Source: SKLM01 sp964575455
Lineage (GTDB): Bacteria; Chloroflexota; Anaerolineae; B4-G1
Direction: 5' to 3'
NCBI GenBank assembly: GCA_964575455.1
Contig: CAZNRX010000014.1
Location: 1 to 64,000, forward strand
DNA: 64,000 bases
Shown here: positions 15,710-24,449 of the stretch, piece after piece
Layout: every line of letters begins with the position of its first letter
Position numbering within the stretch: position 1 is the first letter of the stretch
Position numbers and translations under genes: made by a program
Notes under the pieces: model-generated
The model's database searches: none
Seen by the model: the letters and a program-made list of their open reading frames with translations, nothing else
What the model was told of the DNA's origin: nothing

Positions 15710-16708
15710 CTAGTCGCCTGCAAATGCGGCGTCGAAAGCGGCTTCCGATGGCGTGAAATCCTGGCTGCGCACCATCTGCAGCGCCTCCTGCGCCCCCCAT
15801 TCGCGATCCATGCCGCTGTCCTCCCACTCGATGGAGAGTGGGCCCTCGTAACCGATGCGGTTGAGAGCGCGGATGATCTGGTCCCAGCTGACGTCTCCGC
15901 GTCCCGGCGAGACGAAGTCCCACCCGCGCTGCGGGTCACCGAAGGGGAGGTGTGACGACAGGATGCTGTTGCGTCCGTTGAGCTGGACGCGCGAGTCCTT
16001 CACGTGCATGTGGAAGATCCGGTCAGCAAACTCGTCGACGAAGAAGACCGGGTCGATGAACTGATGCACGAAGTGGCTGGGGTCGAAGTTGAAGCCGAAG
16101 CTTGGATGGTGGTCTACGGCCTCCAGGGCCCGATGCGCCGTGACGATGTCGTAGGCGATCTCGGTCGGGTGCACCTCCAGCGCATACTTGACGTCCTCCT
16201 CCTTGAAGACGTCCAGGATCGGCAGCCAGCGGTTGGCGAAGTCCTCGTAGCCGGCGTCGATGACGTCCTGGCCGGTGGGTGGGAAGAAGTAGAACTTGCC
16301 CCATATGCTGCTGCCGGTGAAGCCGTTGACGACGTCGACGCCGAACAGCTTGGCAGCATGGGCCGTGTTCTTCACCTCCTCGGCGGCGCGCTCACGCACA
16401 CCCTCGGGGTCGCCGTCGCCCCAGATACGCGGCGGCAGAACCGCCTTGTGGCGCTCGTCAATCGGGTCGCAGACGCACTGGCCCACCAGATGGGTGCTGA
16501 TGGCGAAGCACTGCAGCCCGTGTTTCTTCAGTACGTCCCACTTCTCGCTCACGTAGGCGTCATCTTCGAGGGCTTTGTCCACCTCGAAGTGGTCGCCCCA
16601 GCAGGCGAGCTCCAGGCCGTCGAACCCCCATTCGCTGGCTTTCTCGGCCAGTGTCTCCAGAGGCAGGTCGGCCCACTGTCCCGTGAACAGGGTGACTGGT
16701 CGTGACAT
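15710..16708 (-). CDS. Sugar phosphate isomerase/epimerase (TIM barrel)
   Basis: 332 aa with GGGAGG upstream of ATG 16708. Xylose-isomerase-like TIM barrel: WGFDGLELACWGDHF near the start, YALEVHPTEIAYD, FGFNFDPSHFVHQ and FHMHVKD give the expected metal-binding Glu, Asp and His residues, and SIEWEDSGMDREWG ends the barrel. Proteins of this type with the FNFDPSHF motif are usually found beside Gfo/Idh/MocA oxidoreductases, as here. Likely an isomerase, epimerase or 3-keto-sugar enzyme; the substrate is not identifiable. Confidence 0.8.
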   Translation of the reverse strand: MSRPVTLFTGQWADLPLETLAEKASEWGFDGLELACWGDHFEVDKALEDDAYVSEKWDVLKKHGLQCFAISTHLVGQCVCDPIDERHKAVLPPRIWGDGDPEGVRERAAEEVKNTAHAAKLFGVDVVNGFTGSSIWGKFYFFPPTGQDVIDAGYEDFANRWLPILDVFKEEDVKYALEVHPTEIAYDIVTAHRALEAVDHHPSFGFNFDPSHFVHQFIDPVFFVDEFADRIFHMHVKDSRVQLNGRNSILSSHLPFGDPQRGWDFVSPGRGDVSWDQIIRALNRIGYEGPLSIEWEDSGMDREWGAQEALQMVRSQDFTPSEAAFDAAFAGD

Positions 16709-16749
16709 GGTTTTGTCCTCCCTATGCTAGTGTATTGCGTGTCGCTACT

Positions 16750-16774
16750 GGTCGGGTATGGAAACCCGACCTAC
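16750..16774. repeat. Solo copy of the TCGGGTATGGAAACCCGA repeat
   Basis: A single unit with the perfect hairpin TCGGGT-atggaa-ACCCGA followed by CCTAC, in the intergenic space between two isomerase genes. It is the same core as the arrays at 5975 and 34510. Confidence 0.85.
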
Positions 16775-16809
16775 GTGTATAACGCTATCGGCCATCCGCT
16801 GTGCTTGTC

Positions 16810-17655
16810 TCACTCGGCGCCCAGGGACTTGAGATACTCATAGCTCTTCAACATGTTCTCGTCGCCGCCGATCTCCAGGGTCGAGTACTCCAGCCCCGGC
16901 GCGTCTTTTAGGACCTCAAAGACGCCGGCGATGTCGATCACGCCCTCTCCCAGGGGGATGGGGCTGAACCCGCAGCCGTAGACCTCGCCGCGCTGCTCCT
17001 CCCACTCCGCGGGCAGGTCCTTCCAGTGCACGTGCCAGACCCGGTCGCGGAACGTCTCGGCGAACTCCACCGGATCGCTGCCCCCAAGCCAGGAGTTGCC
17101 CGTATCCAGGCCTATGCCTACGTGATCCGGATTCCCCAGTCTGTCGAGGATAGCCTGCATCCCCTCGATCGAGTCCGTCAAGATACCATGGGGCTCGAGC
17201 AGGAGCTGCACCCCCATAGCTTCCGCGAGGCGGACCGGCTCGTGCAGCTTCTCGGCCACGATGAAGACCTTTTCGTCGTAGGATAGGTTGTGGCCCCACT
17301 CAGAGGTCGGGTCGCCCTCGGTGGTGATCACGTGCTTAACGCCCGTGCCGGCGGCGAGCCTGATGGCTTTCATGACCTCCGCGGTCGCATACCGCGCTGG
17401 TGAGCTGGGATCGAGCAGGTTGGCGTGCGCGCAAACACTGGTGATCGTCAAGCCATACTTGCCGAACAGGTCGAGAACGTCCTTCGGATTGTCATCCAGG
17501 CTGACTGTGGCGGTGAAGCCGAACTCACGCCCCAGCAGTCCGCCGGGATGGTTATCTGTGATGTCAGCGTACTTGAAGCCCAAGTCTGCAATACGCTGCA
17601 GTTGATGATCCAAGGTCTGAAATGGGTCGACCAGGGCGAAGCATCCTACTTTCAT
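16810..17655 (-). CDS. Sugar phosphate isomerase/epimerase (TIM barrel)
   Basis: 281 aa with GGGAGG before ATG 17655. LGFKYADITDN near the N-terminus, LLLEPHGILTDS (Glu), VGIGLDTGNSW (Asp), VWHVHWKD (His) and STLEIGGDE (Glu) supply the metal ligands of the AP-endonuclease-2 / xylose-isomerase-like barrel. It probably moves a carbonyl or inverts a carbon in a sugar or sugar acid. It lies between the corrinoid methyltransferase genes upstream and another isomerase downstream, in what looks like one transcription unit. Confidence 0.8.
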   Translation of the reverse strand: MKVGCFALVDPFQTLDHQLQRIADLGFKYADITDNHPGGLLGREFGFTATVSLDDNPKDVLDLFGKYGLTITSVCAHANLLDPSSPARYATAEVMKAIRLAAGTGVKHVITTEGDPTSEWGHNLSYDEKVFIVAEKLHEPVRLAEAMGVQLLLEPHGILTDSIEGMQAILDRLGNPDHVGIGLDTGNSWLGGSDPVEFAETFRDRVWHVHWKDLPAEWEEQRGEVYGCGFSPIPLGEGVIDIAGVFEVLKDAPGLEYSTLEIGGDENMLKSYEYLKSLGAE

Positions 17656-17747
17656 TCATTAACCTCCCATTCGTCGAAAGAACCGGCTCAAGAATGCCGA
17701 ACCTCAACCCAATACGTCCAACCGGGCGGTCGGTTCGGAATGCATCT

Positions 17748-17770
17748 GCTCCGAGCCTAAGGCTCGGAGC
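17748..17770. repeat. Perfect intergenic hairpin
   Basis: GCTCCGAGCC-TAA-GGCTCGGAGC, 10-bp perfect arms with a 3-base loop, 17 bases after the methyltransferase stop. No T-run follows on the minus strand, so it may stabilise RNA or weaken read-through rather than act as a classical terminator. Confidence 0.6.
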
Positions 17771-17786
17771 GGACGTCGTGAAAAGA

Positions 17787-19025
17787 TTAGTAAACGCCGT
17801 ACTCCTTAGTGACCTCGAACATCGCCTTGACGTTCTCTGGCTTGGCCTCGTCGAGCATCACGGACGTGTCCATGATGTAGCCTCCGCCTGGAGCACAGGT
17901 GTCGATGAGCCTCTTGGCGTGGTCGCGGACCTCATCTGGCGTGCCAGTCAGCAGCAGGTAACTGGGCAGGTTGCCCGAGATGCACGCGGTATCGCCGAGC
18001 GTCTCCTTGGCCTTCGCCATGTCCATCGTTGCGAAGTGGAACCAGACCTTGCCCGGCGGCACCTCGGTGAAGTACTTGAGGCGCGGCCTCTCGTCGCCCT
18101 CGAAGTAGATGACCGGGGTGATGTCGTGGGCGATGAGCTCCTCGATGACTGTGCGCAGAGGCGGCCAGTAGAACTTGGCGTACTGCTCATCGGACATGAA
18201 GCCCGCCGACCCCTTGTGCGGCCAGATCCAGCAGAACGGCAAATCGGCTCCGGCGGCGCCCAGTCCATACTCGATGGAAATCTGAGTGGCCTTGTCGATG
18301 GCCTTGAGCAGCTTGTCCGGGCGTCGGATGATGTCGCCCATGATGCCCCGAGTGCCCCGCAGGGTGTCACCGATGATGTCGAAGGGCGTCCAGTCCAAGC
18401 CAGCGTATGCCTGAGGGAACCCCTTCTCCTTGATCTCCTGGCCGTACTGGCCAAGCGAGGCGAACCACTCCCCGAGCTCACTGCCAGCCTGGGTGAGAGT
18501 CTGCAACGCCTCGCGCATCTCGTCGCCGGCGAAAGGCGTGAACAGGCCGGTCCAGCCGAACCACATCATGCGGCGCATGGGCGGGTAGTTGGCAAAGGGC
18601 TCGAGGGCCTCGAAGGAGCGGGGGAGCCACTTGCTCGCCAGGAAGTGCGACGGGTCGTAGAGGAACTCGTCGTACTCATCGGCTGTCATGTACTCGCCCT
18701 CGATGAACTGGTACATGGTGTTATCTGGCAGCCCGTGCCCGGCCCACTTGAACCACTTGATGCCGAGGGTCTCCATCGGTTTGGAGGGATAGGCGAAGAT
18801 CGGGCCGAAGTCAGCGTCGGGCTCAAAGTCGTCGACGAACTTGTGGCACGCTTCGCGCGCCAGCGCATAGTCCTCCATCGCGTCCTTGAAGGTGACACCA
18901 GCATACTCGTACGGGAAGAGCTGGTACGGACCGACGATCGGCACGCGGTCCGGTTCCTTGAGGGCGACAGCGTCGAGGATACGCTGTTTCCTTTCGTCAT
19001 AGAGCTCTTTGGCTGTCTTTGTCAT
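17787..19025 (-). CDS. UroD-family corrinoid-dependent methyltransferase
   Basis: 412 aa. The fold follows uroporphyrinogen-decarboxylase-type methyltransferases: ILDAVALKEPDRVPI at the start, GLGAAGADLPFCWIWP mid-protein, then ISGNLPSYLLLTGTPDEV and CAPGGGYIMDTS near the end. Known members transfer methyl groups to or from a corrinoid protein. The corrinoid partner is encoded directly upstream, one base away, so the pair is translated together. In zinc-dependent members such as MtaA/MtbA an HxC pair sits where this protein has YFE (307-309), while the later Cys377 is kept. It is therefore either a differently built methyltransferase or acts on the substrate side. The reactivation protein and further components are not in the window. 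Confidence 0.75.
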   Translation of the reverse strand: MTKTAKELYDERKQRILDAVALKEPDRVPIVGPYQLFPYEYAGVTFKDAMEDYALAREACHKFVDDFEPDADFGPIFAYPSKPMETLGIKWFKWAGHGLPDNTMYQFIEGEYMTADEYDEFLYDPSHFLASKWLPRSFEALEPFANYPPMRRMMWFGWTGLFTPFAGDEMREALQTLTQAGSELGEWFASLGQYGQEIKEKGFPQAYAGLDWTPFDIIGDTLRGTRGIMGDIIRRPDKLLKAIDKATQISIEYGLGAAGADLPFCWIWPHKGSAGFMSDEQYAKFYWPPLRTVIEELIAHDITPVIYFEGDERPRLKYFTEVPPGKVWFHFATMDMAKAKETLGDTACISGNLPSYLLLTGTPDEVRDHAKRLIDTCAPGGGYIMDTSVMLDEAKPENVKAMFEVTKEYGVY

Positions 19026-19026
19026 C

Positions 19027-19662
19027 TTACTCCACCCCTAACCACTGCTTGGCGAGCCTGACGGCCGCCGTTGCGTCCGGGCCGTAGGCATCGGCGCCAA
19101 TGTACTCCAGGACGCCCTCGTTCATTGGAGCGCCGCCGACCATGATTTTCACCTCGTCGCGGAGATCGGCCTGGCTGATGGCCTCCACCGTCTTCCTCAT
19201 CGCATTGTAGGCCAGGGTCAGGAAGCCGCTCAAGCCCACGATCTCCGGGTTTACCTCGTTGATCGTCTGGACAAAGGTCTGCGCCGACACATCGACCCCC
19301 AGGTTGTGAACCTCGAAGTTGTTGGCGTCGAGCATGAAGGCGACGATATCCTTGCCGATGTCGTGAATGTCTCCAGCGACCGTGCCGATGACGACGGTGC
19401 CCACCGGCTCGGCCGTCACACCCTTCTCCTCGATCTGGGGCTTGACCATCTCGGCGATCTCGGCCAGGACATCGCCGGCGATGACCAACTGGGGGAGGAA
19501 ATACTCCCCCTGGTCATATCGGTCGCCGACGACTCCCATGGCCTCGCGGCTGGCGTCGAGAACGGCCTGTGGATCCTCGCCATCCTCCAGCATCTGACGT
19601 GCCAGCGTCAGGGCCTCTTCTTCTCGCATGTCTGCAAGCGCCTCGATAAGCTGATCTTTCAT
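19027..19662 (-). CDS. Corrinoid (B12-binding) methyltransferase protein
   Basis: 211 aa, matching the usual size of MtaC/MttC-type corrinoid proteins. An N-terminal helical cap (residues 1-85) is followed by a cobalamin-binding domain with GDIHDIG (Asp98, His100, Gly103), the DxHxxG motif whose histidine ligates cobalt, then GLSGFLTL and MVGGAP. It carries a methyl group as methyl-cobalamin in the cytoplasm. The neighbouring UroD-family methyltransferase is its likely partner. Its place among sugar epimerases downstream of a sugar ABC transporter is unusual. Oxygen sensitivity of Co(I) suggests use under anoxic or low-oxygen conditions (inference). Confidence 0.88.
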   Translation of the reverse strand: MKDQLIEALADMREEEALTLARQMLEDGEDPQAVLDASREAMGVVGDRYDQGEYFLPQLVIAGDVLAEIAEMVKPQIEEKGVTAEPVGTVVIGTVAGDIHDIGKDIVAFMLDANNFEVHNLGVDVSAQTFVQTINEVNPEIVGLSGFLTLAYNAMRKTVEAISQADLRDEVKIMVGGAPMNEGVLEYIGADAYGPDATAAVRLAKQWLGVE

Positions 19663-19726
19663 TTAGCTACTCCTCTTCATAGCGATAGGGTGAAGCCTCC
19701 AACTTCACCGCTCTTTGGGCTTGTGT

Positions 19727-20803
19727 CTACGGTGTGACCTGCACCTTGATCGGATCGTCGACCCGGTCCTTGAGATCGCGAATGGCCTCCTCCGCCTCCT
19801 CCAGCGGGACCGTATGGGTGACCAACGACTCAACGTCGAGCAGCCCCGAGGAGATCGCTCGAATCGCCTCTGGCCACGTCCCGGGGGCCAGCCAGGAGAA
19901 GCGGATCTCCTTATCCATCGTGTGCGTCTCCAGGGCCGGCACGTGGATCACGTCGTCCTCGTCGGGGAGGCCGAAGTGGACCAGGATCGCCGCCGGGCCC
20001 GTGTACGCCAGCGCCTGCTCGAAGGCCTCGTTGGAGCTGGTGGGGACGATGGCGCGGTCGGCCATGGCCCCGTCGGTCACGTCGGCGATGGCGGCTTTCA
20101 GGTCGTCAGCGTAGTAGGGGGACGTCTCATCCCGAACGTTGAAGACGTAGTCCGCCCCGCGCTTCTTGCCCTCCTCCAGGCGGTAGTCCCGCGTGCCGAT
20201 GAGGGCCACCTTGCCCGCGCCAATTGACTTGGCGAGCTGTATCATCATCATACCCATCGGGCCGGGCCCGGAGACCACCACAAACTGCCCCATCTTGATG
20301 TCCAGCTTGTTCATCCCGTAGACGGCGCAGGCCAGGGGCTCTGTGAAGGCCCCGGCGGCGTAGCTGACGTCGCCGGGAAGCTGGAAGAGACCGGTGTAGC
20401 GGGACACGGTATACTCGGCGAACGCCCCGTCCGCCGAGACGCCGGGCACGTGGAGGTTCTCGCAGAGGTTCGTATGACCGGCAGCGCACGCGTAGCAGGC
20501 GTTGCAGTGCTGCACGGGGTTGACCACCACCCGATCGCCCGGCTCGAACAGGCCAAGCGACTTGGGTACCGCGCCGACCTCTACCACGTCACCCGTGAAC
20601 TCATGGCCGAGCACAATGGGCCCCTTGCCGGTCGGCGTGCCCACGGGGCTCAAGCCGTAGTAGTAGGAGATGTCTGAACCGCAGATGCCGCAGTTCCTCA
20701 CCCTCACCAGTACGTCTACGTCGGTCACCTCTGGAACGGGGACCTCCTCCAGCTCCATTTTCTCGGCCTCGTAGAAGACCTGGGCTTTCATTTTCTCTGT
20801 CAT
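19727..20803 (-). CDS. Zinc-dependent medium-chain alcohol/polyol dehydrogenase
   Basis: 358 aa from the ATG at 20803; the ATG two codons earlier (20809) sits only one base from the GGAGG and is less likely. Catalytic zinc ligands are Cys41 (GICGSD), His67 and Glu68 (GHE); the structural zinc has four cysteines (100, 103, 106, 114). VVSGPGPMGMMMIQLA is the NAD(P)-binding Rossmann motif. It resembles sorbitol, threonine and galactitol dehydrogenases and should interconvert a polyol and a ketose or an alcohol and a ketone. Neighbours (epimerases, transporter) suggest a sugar or polyol substrate. Confidence 0.85.
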   Translation of the reverse strand: MTEKMKAQVFYEAEKMELEEVPVPEVTDVDVLVRVRNCGICGSDISYYYGLSPVGTPTGKGPIVLGHEFTGDVVEVGAVPKSLGLFEPGDRVVVNPVQHCNACYACAAGHTNLCENLHVPGVSADGAFAEYTVSRYTGLFQLPGDVSYAAGAFTEPLACAVYGMNKLDIKMGQFVVVSGPGPMGMMMIQLAKSIGAGKVALIGTRDYRLEEGKKRGADYVFNVRDETSPYYADDLKAAIADVTDGAMADRAIVPTSSNEAFEQALAYTGPAAILVHFGLPDEDDVIHVPALETHTMDKEIRFSWLAPGTWPEAIRAISSGLLDVESLVTHTVPLEEAEEAIRDLKDRVDDPIKVQVTP

Positions 20804-20829
20804 TAGCATGCCTCCTCAGTGGTCTGTGT

Positions 20830-20857
20830 CCTCCGAGGTCCTCTGTGACCTCGGAGG
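20830..20857. repeat. Perfect intergenic hairpin
   Basis: CCTCCGAGGTC-CTCTGT-GACCTCGGAGG, 11-bp arms, between the isomerase stop (20867) and the dehydrogenase start. No T-run, so terminator activity is uncertain. Confidence 0.6.
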
Positions 20858-20866
20858 ATCTTGCGT

Positions 20867-21766
20867 TTAGGTGTGCTTGGCCACGAGATCGTCCATGAAC
20901 GCCTTGGCCGGCTCGGTCACGTCCAGGGCGTTGGGCCAGAAGCAGAGGTCGATCGGCCACCACTCGTCGGTGTAGCCCGCCTCCTCCACGGCTTTCACGA
21001 TCTCATCGAAGTCGAGTACGCCCTGCCCGAAAGGCGCGTGCGTGCTCGTCTCGTCATCGTGCAAGGTCTCATCCGAGTCGATGAAGTGGATGTGGCCGAT
21101 CTTGCCGGTCAGCATGTGGGCGAACTGCGTCACGCCGCCGGGCAGCGTCTCCTTCTCGCCCATCTGTCGCGCGCCGATCACGGCGCACATATAGGCGTGG
21201 CACGAGTCGAAGAGGACGGTGAAGTTGGGGTGATCCACGGCGTAGACCATGCGCACCACCTCGCTGGGCTTGTTGAAGAGGAAGCCCGGCTCGAACTCCC
21301 AGATCAACTTGATGCCCTCATTGGCGCACACGTCCGCCGCCCGGTTCCAAACCTGGGCCACCCGCCAGAAGCAAGTCTCGTAGTCCATGCCCCCCGGGAT
21401 CTCCGTGGGTGGGCTGACGGTGTCCACGCGCAGTTTAGGGATATCCAGGTCGTGGCAGATGTCGAGGTTCGTCTTCACCACCTCAATGTAGTCGGTCGGC
21501 TTCGCCGTCGGCGGGGGTACGGCCCCGAAGTTGGCCGCCAGCCCTGAGACTTCCAGGCCCCGATCGTCCAGCATCTTCTTAATCTCTTTGCGCTTTGCCT
21601 GCGTGTCGTACTCCGCCGGGTCGAGGTGAGGGGGGAACGCGGCCAGCTCCACGCCGTCGAAGTCCAGCTCCGCCAGACGATCCAGAACGGTCGGCAGCGG
21701 TACCGGGTCCTCCTCGTATCCGCCCCAGATGTATGCCCAGGCGCCAATGGAAATCTTCTTGCTCAT
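20867..21766 (-). CDS. Sugar phosphate isomerase/epimerase (TIM barrel)
   Basis: 299 aa with AAAGGAGG before ATG 21766. LDFDGVELAAFPPHL, LIWEFEPGFLF (Glu), FTVLFDSCHAYMC (Asp, His), IGHIHFIDSDE (His) and WWPIDLCFWP outline the xylose-isomerase-like barrel. The LFDSCHAYMC variant with an extra acidic HFIDSDET loop groups it with proteins often labelled sugar isomerase near polyol operons. It is transcribed after the two cupin genes and before the zinc dehydrogenase. Exact reaction unknown. Confidence 0.78.
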   Translation of the reverse strand: MSKKISIGAWAYIWGGYEEDPVPLPTVLDRLAELDFDGVELAAFPPHLDPAEYDTQAKRKEIKKMLDDRGLEVSGLAANFGAVPPPTAKPTDYIEVVKTNLDICHDLDIPKLRVDTVSPPTEIPGGMDYETCFWRVAQVWNRAADVCANEGIKLIWEFEPGFLFNKPSEVVRMVYAVDHPNFTVLFDSCHAYMCAVIGARQMGEKETLPGGVTQFAHMLTGKIGHIHFIDSDETLHDDETSTHAPFGQGVLDFDEIVKAVEEAGYTDEWWPIDLCFWPNALDVTEPAKAFMDDLVAKHT

Positions 21767-21862
21767 AGCGAACCTCCTTTGATGCTGGTAGGAGATATGT
21801 CCAGAGGTCGGTTGGACGCCCTGGAGAACCCTCTCCTACGCCGGTCTTGAGTATTAAGGACG

Positions 21863-23089
21863 TCAGTCCTTCTCGTACTGTAAGATCGTTGGAACGTCCA
21901 GGTTGATATCTGGCCCGAAGAACTTGAAGATGATCAGCTCCTCGGAGCCGGTGTTCTCGATGACGATCGGCTCGGTAGCCTTGGCGTGAGAGACGAGGAG
22001 CTCGTCCAGGCCGAAGTTCCAGGCTTCAACCTCGTGCCCATCGTAGACCCCCCGCCCTTGCCAAACCAGGATGTTGTACACGCCGTTGTCGACGCTGGTG
22101 AACTGCTGGCCTGGCTTCACCACCAGCTTCTTGCCGCTGAACTTGGTGGTGTTATAGTAGATCCAGTATTCCTCGCCGCCTTCCTGTTTTGTCTCCTCGA
22201 CCAACTGCGGCGAGGTATGCCGGTTCTCGTAGAAGTAGGGGTCTCCAGAGACCTCCCAGTTGACATGGTCAAGAATCGCTCGTTCTCCATGCTTCTCGCG
22301 CGCCTCCGGGGCGACGTCCTTGAAGAGCAGCTCTTTGGAGATGATCTCACCGGCCACGCGCGCCTGGAGCATAGCGAAGACGTCGGAGTCCTCCTGTAGC
22401 TCGATGGTGAGCGCCGTGCCCGGCGCGTGCAGGACCCCGGACGGCAGATGGAAGCCCTCACCGCGCACCAGCAAGTAGGCCCTGGAGTGCCTCAGGATCA
22501 GATCATCCTTCCAGTCCTCCAGATAGGGCAGCAGCAGGTCGTACTTCTTCTGGTCGGCGATGTAGGGGTGCACGCCGAAGAAGGTCTCGGGGTGCGGACC
22601 CAAGGGCACGTCCTCTGGGAAGTAGTAAGCCTCCTCCTTTGGATTGCGCCCCACGAGCGCCGCGTCCTCCTCCATCTGATGGAGATGGTAGGGTATCCGA
22701 GCCCCGAAGTCGTAGATCTTCGCCAGCCGCCCCAGGCCCTGGTGCGTCTCGGCGTACTCATCCCCCATGATGGCCGGGCCGGCGTGCTCCACGGCCTCTC
22801 TGAGGGTGGTCCTCTGATCGCTATCCAGTGCGATGTAGCTTAGGCCCTCGTCGGGCGGCCCCACGGCGTTATCGGCCTCCGTCGTGGAGCCCAGCCACCG
22901 CTCCGATATCCACCCTCGTTCACCGACGTCGTAAGCCTCTTCCTCGAGCCCCAGACGGCGGCCGGGCGGCAGGAAGTCCCTGGCTACCCAGGCGGGCTCC
23001 AGCCTGAGGATGCCGTTCCCCTTCGCCAGGGCGTCTTCAACAAGCGTGCGCTTCTCCTTCGCGGGTGCTTCAGACGTTGTGCCTGTCAT
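21863..23089 (-). CDS. Cupin-type protein resembling class I mannose-6-phosphate isomerase
   Basis: 408 aa with GGAAGGAGG upstream of ATG 23089. The cupin core has PYHLHQMEEDA (two His and an acidic residue for metal), then FFGVHPYI and GVLHAPGTALTIELQEDSDVF, the arrangement seen in ManA-like proteins. A second beta-rich half includes VVKPGQQFTSVDNGVYNILVWQGRG. Mannose-6-phosphate isomerase interconverts Man6P and Fru6P, but overall similarity seems loose and the length is atypical, so a related sugar-phosphate or free-sugar isomerase is as likely. It sits in the transporter operon between a small cupin and an isomerase. Confidence 0.6.
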   Translation of the reverse strand: MTGTTSEAPAKEKRTLVEDALAKGNGILRLEPAWVARDFLPPGRRLGLEEEAYDVGERGWISERWLGSTTEADNAVGPPDEGLSYIALDSDQRTTLREAVEHAGPAIMGDEYAETHQGLGRLAKIYDFGARIPYHLHQMEEDAALVGRNPKEEAYYFPEDVPLGPHPETFFGVHPYIADQKKYDLLLPYLEDWKDDLILRHSRAYLLVRGEGFHLPSGVLHAPGTALTIELQEDSDVFAMLQARVAGEIISKELLFKDVAPEAREKHGERAILDHVNWEVSGDPYFYENRHTSPQLVEETKQEGGEEYWIYYNTTKFSGKKLVVKPGQQFTSVDNGVYNILVWQGRGVYDGHEVEAWNFGLDELLVSHAKATEPIVIENTGSEELIIFKFFGPDINLDVPTILQYEKD

Positions 23090-23120
23090 ACCTACCTCCT
23101 TCCAGGGTGAGCATCACGTG

Positions 23121-23537
23121 TCATTCGGGCACCTGACCGGGCGGAAGGACCTCGCAGTCGGGCAGCTCACGCAGATCCCGCTCAGCTCCGGGCGGCGCGT
23201 AGACGACGACCAAACGCATCGGCTCCCATCCAGTGTTGACGGTCGAGTGGGGGACGTCTGGGGGGATGTGAATGCAGGCCCCAGGACGCACGTCAACCGG
23301 CGGATGATCATCCACGGTCTGCTCTCCCTCTCCCGACATGACGAAGATGATCTCCTCCACACCAGGGTGATTGTGACGCTCGTGGCCTTGCCCTGGGGAT
23401 AGGATGACGATGCCGAAGCTGAAGCGCTCAGCACCGGTGACCTCAGGCGTGCTCAGGAACTTGAGCGTGCCCCAGTCGAAGGCCAGCGACTCCACGTCAT
23501 CGCCGTATAGGATTGTGCCTCGGCCCAGTTTCTTCAT
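23121..23537 (-). CDS. Small single-domain cupin protein
   Basis: 138 aa with AAAGGAG before ATG 23537. It is a single double-stranded beta-helix: GHERHNHPGVEEIIFVMSGEGE forms cupin motif 1 (His, His, Glu) and HIPPDVPHSTVNTG motif 2 (His). It likely binds one metal. Cupins this small act as isomerases, epimerases, dioxygenases or ligand sensors, so function is open. Between an epimerase and the larger cupin in the operon, a sugar-linked role is plausible. Confidence 0.75.
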   Translation of the reverse strand: MKKLGRGTILYGDDVESLAFDWGTLKFLSTPEVTGAERFSFGIVILSPGQGHERHNHPGVEEIIFVMSGEGEQTVDDHPPVDVRPGACIHIPPDVPHSTVNTGWEPMRLVVVYAPPGAERDLRELPDCEVLPPGQVPE

Positions 23538-23581
23538 TCGCTAACTCCTTTGGACCTGCAGAGCGGCCAGGCCTCTCCTCG

Positions 23582-24430
23582 TCAGCCGAAGTACTCCTTC
23601 AAGAAGGCGAGGCCGTCCTCGGCCAGAACGTCCTGGCTGGAGGCGAGGGGGCGCCAAATCGCCGCCGCGCGGGCGATGCTTTTCACCTCGGCGGTGAAGG
23701 ACTCGATCACCACCGGGCCATCGTAGTCGACGTCGCGCAGCGCGTCAGCGACCTCCTCCCACGGCACGTGACCGGAGCCCGGCGCGCCACGGTCGTTCTC
23801 GCAAGCGTGAAAGTGGCGCAGTCGGGGGCCAACGGTTCGAATGGCATCGCCCAGTGACTTCTCCTCGATGTTCATGTGGAAGGTGTCCAGATGGGCCTGG
23901 CAGTGAGGGTGATCCACCCGATCGAGCACCTCGACCAACTGCGAGGCCAGGTTGATGAAGCTGGTCTCGAAGCGGTTGAGCGGCTCGACGCACAGCACGA
24001 CCCCACGATCGGCGGCGTAGTCCGCCAGCTCGCTCAGTTGCTCGACCAGGAGAGCCATGTCTCGCTCTCGCTCTGCGGGCGTGGCCTGCCAGACGCGGCC
24101 CACGGCCGAGTAGAGCGGCCCCACCAGGTTGGTGCCGCCGAGGGCCTGCGTGGCGTCGATGCAGTGCTTCACGTACGCGATGCCATTCTCTCGAATCCCC
24201 TCGTCCGGGTGAATCAGGTCGCGGTCCGGCCCCATCGCAGCGCAGACGCTGACGCCGAGGCCGTGATCGTCGATCATCGCGCCGACCGCATCGTAATCGA
24301 CGATGCCGGGACCCTCAACGGGTACCTCTACGATGTCAAAACCTATCTCGGAGACGTGCGGCACCAGATCTTCCAGCACCTCCGTCGTCACAGGTGCTGC
24401 CCAAACCCATGCATTTACGCCGAACTTCAT
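23582..24430 (-). CDS. D-tagatose/D-psicose 3-epimerase-like enzyme
   Basis: 282 aa with AAAGGAG before ATG 24430. The metal-binding and catalytic set of ketose 3-epimerases is complete: Glu149 (VEPLNRFE), Asp182 (HLDTFHMNIEE), His208 (HFHACENDRG) and Glu243 (VIESF). The spacing matches the known bacterial D-tagatose 3-epimerase residues with a constant shift of about three. It should invert C3 of a ketohexose or ketopentose. The gene follows the ABC transporter ATPases by 19 bases, so the epimerised sugar is probably the imported one. Related L-ribulose 3-epimerases share all four residues. Confidence 0.85.
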   Translation of the reverse strand: MKFGVNAWVWAAPVTTEVLEDLVPHVSEIGFDIVEVPVEGPGIVDYDAVGAMIDDHGLGVSVCAAMGPDRDLIHPDEGIRENGIAYVKHCIDATQALGGTNLVGPLYSAVGRVWQATPAERERDMALLVEQLSELADYAADRGVVLCVEPLNRFETSFINLASQLVEVLDRVDHPHCQAHLDTFHMNIEEKSLGDAIRTVGPRLRHFHACENDRGAPGSGHVPWEEVADALRDVDYDGPVVIESFTAEVKSIARAAAIWRPLASSQDVLAEDGLAFLKEYFG

Positions 24431-24449
24431 CTTTCTGTTCTCCTTTACT

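Noticed and set aside
17748..17770. Classical Rho-independent terminator
   Set aside because: Stem is strong but no T-run follows on the transcribed side; the same holds at 20830 and 31948.
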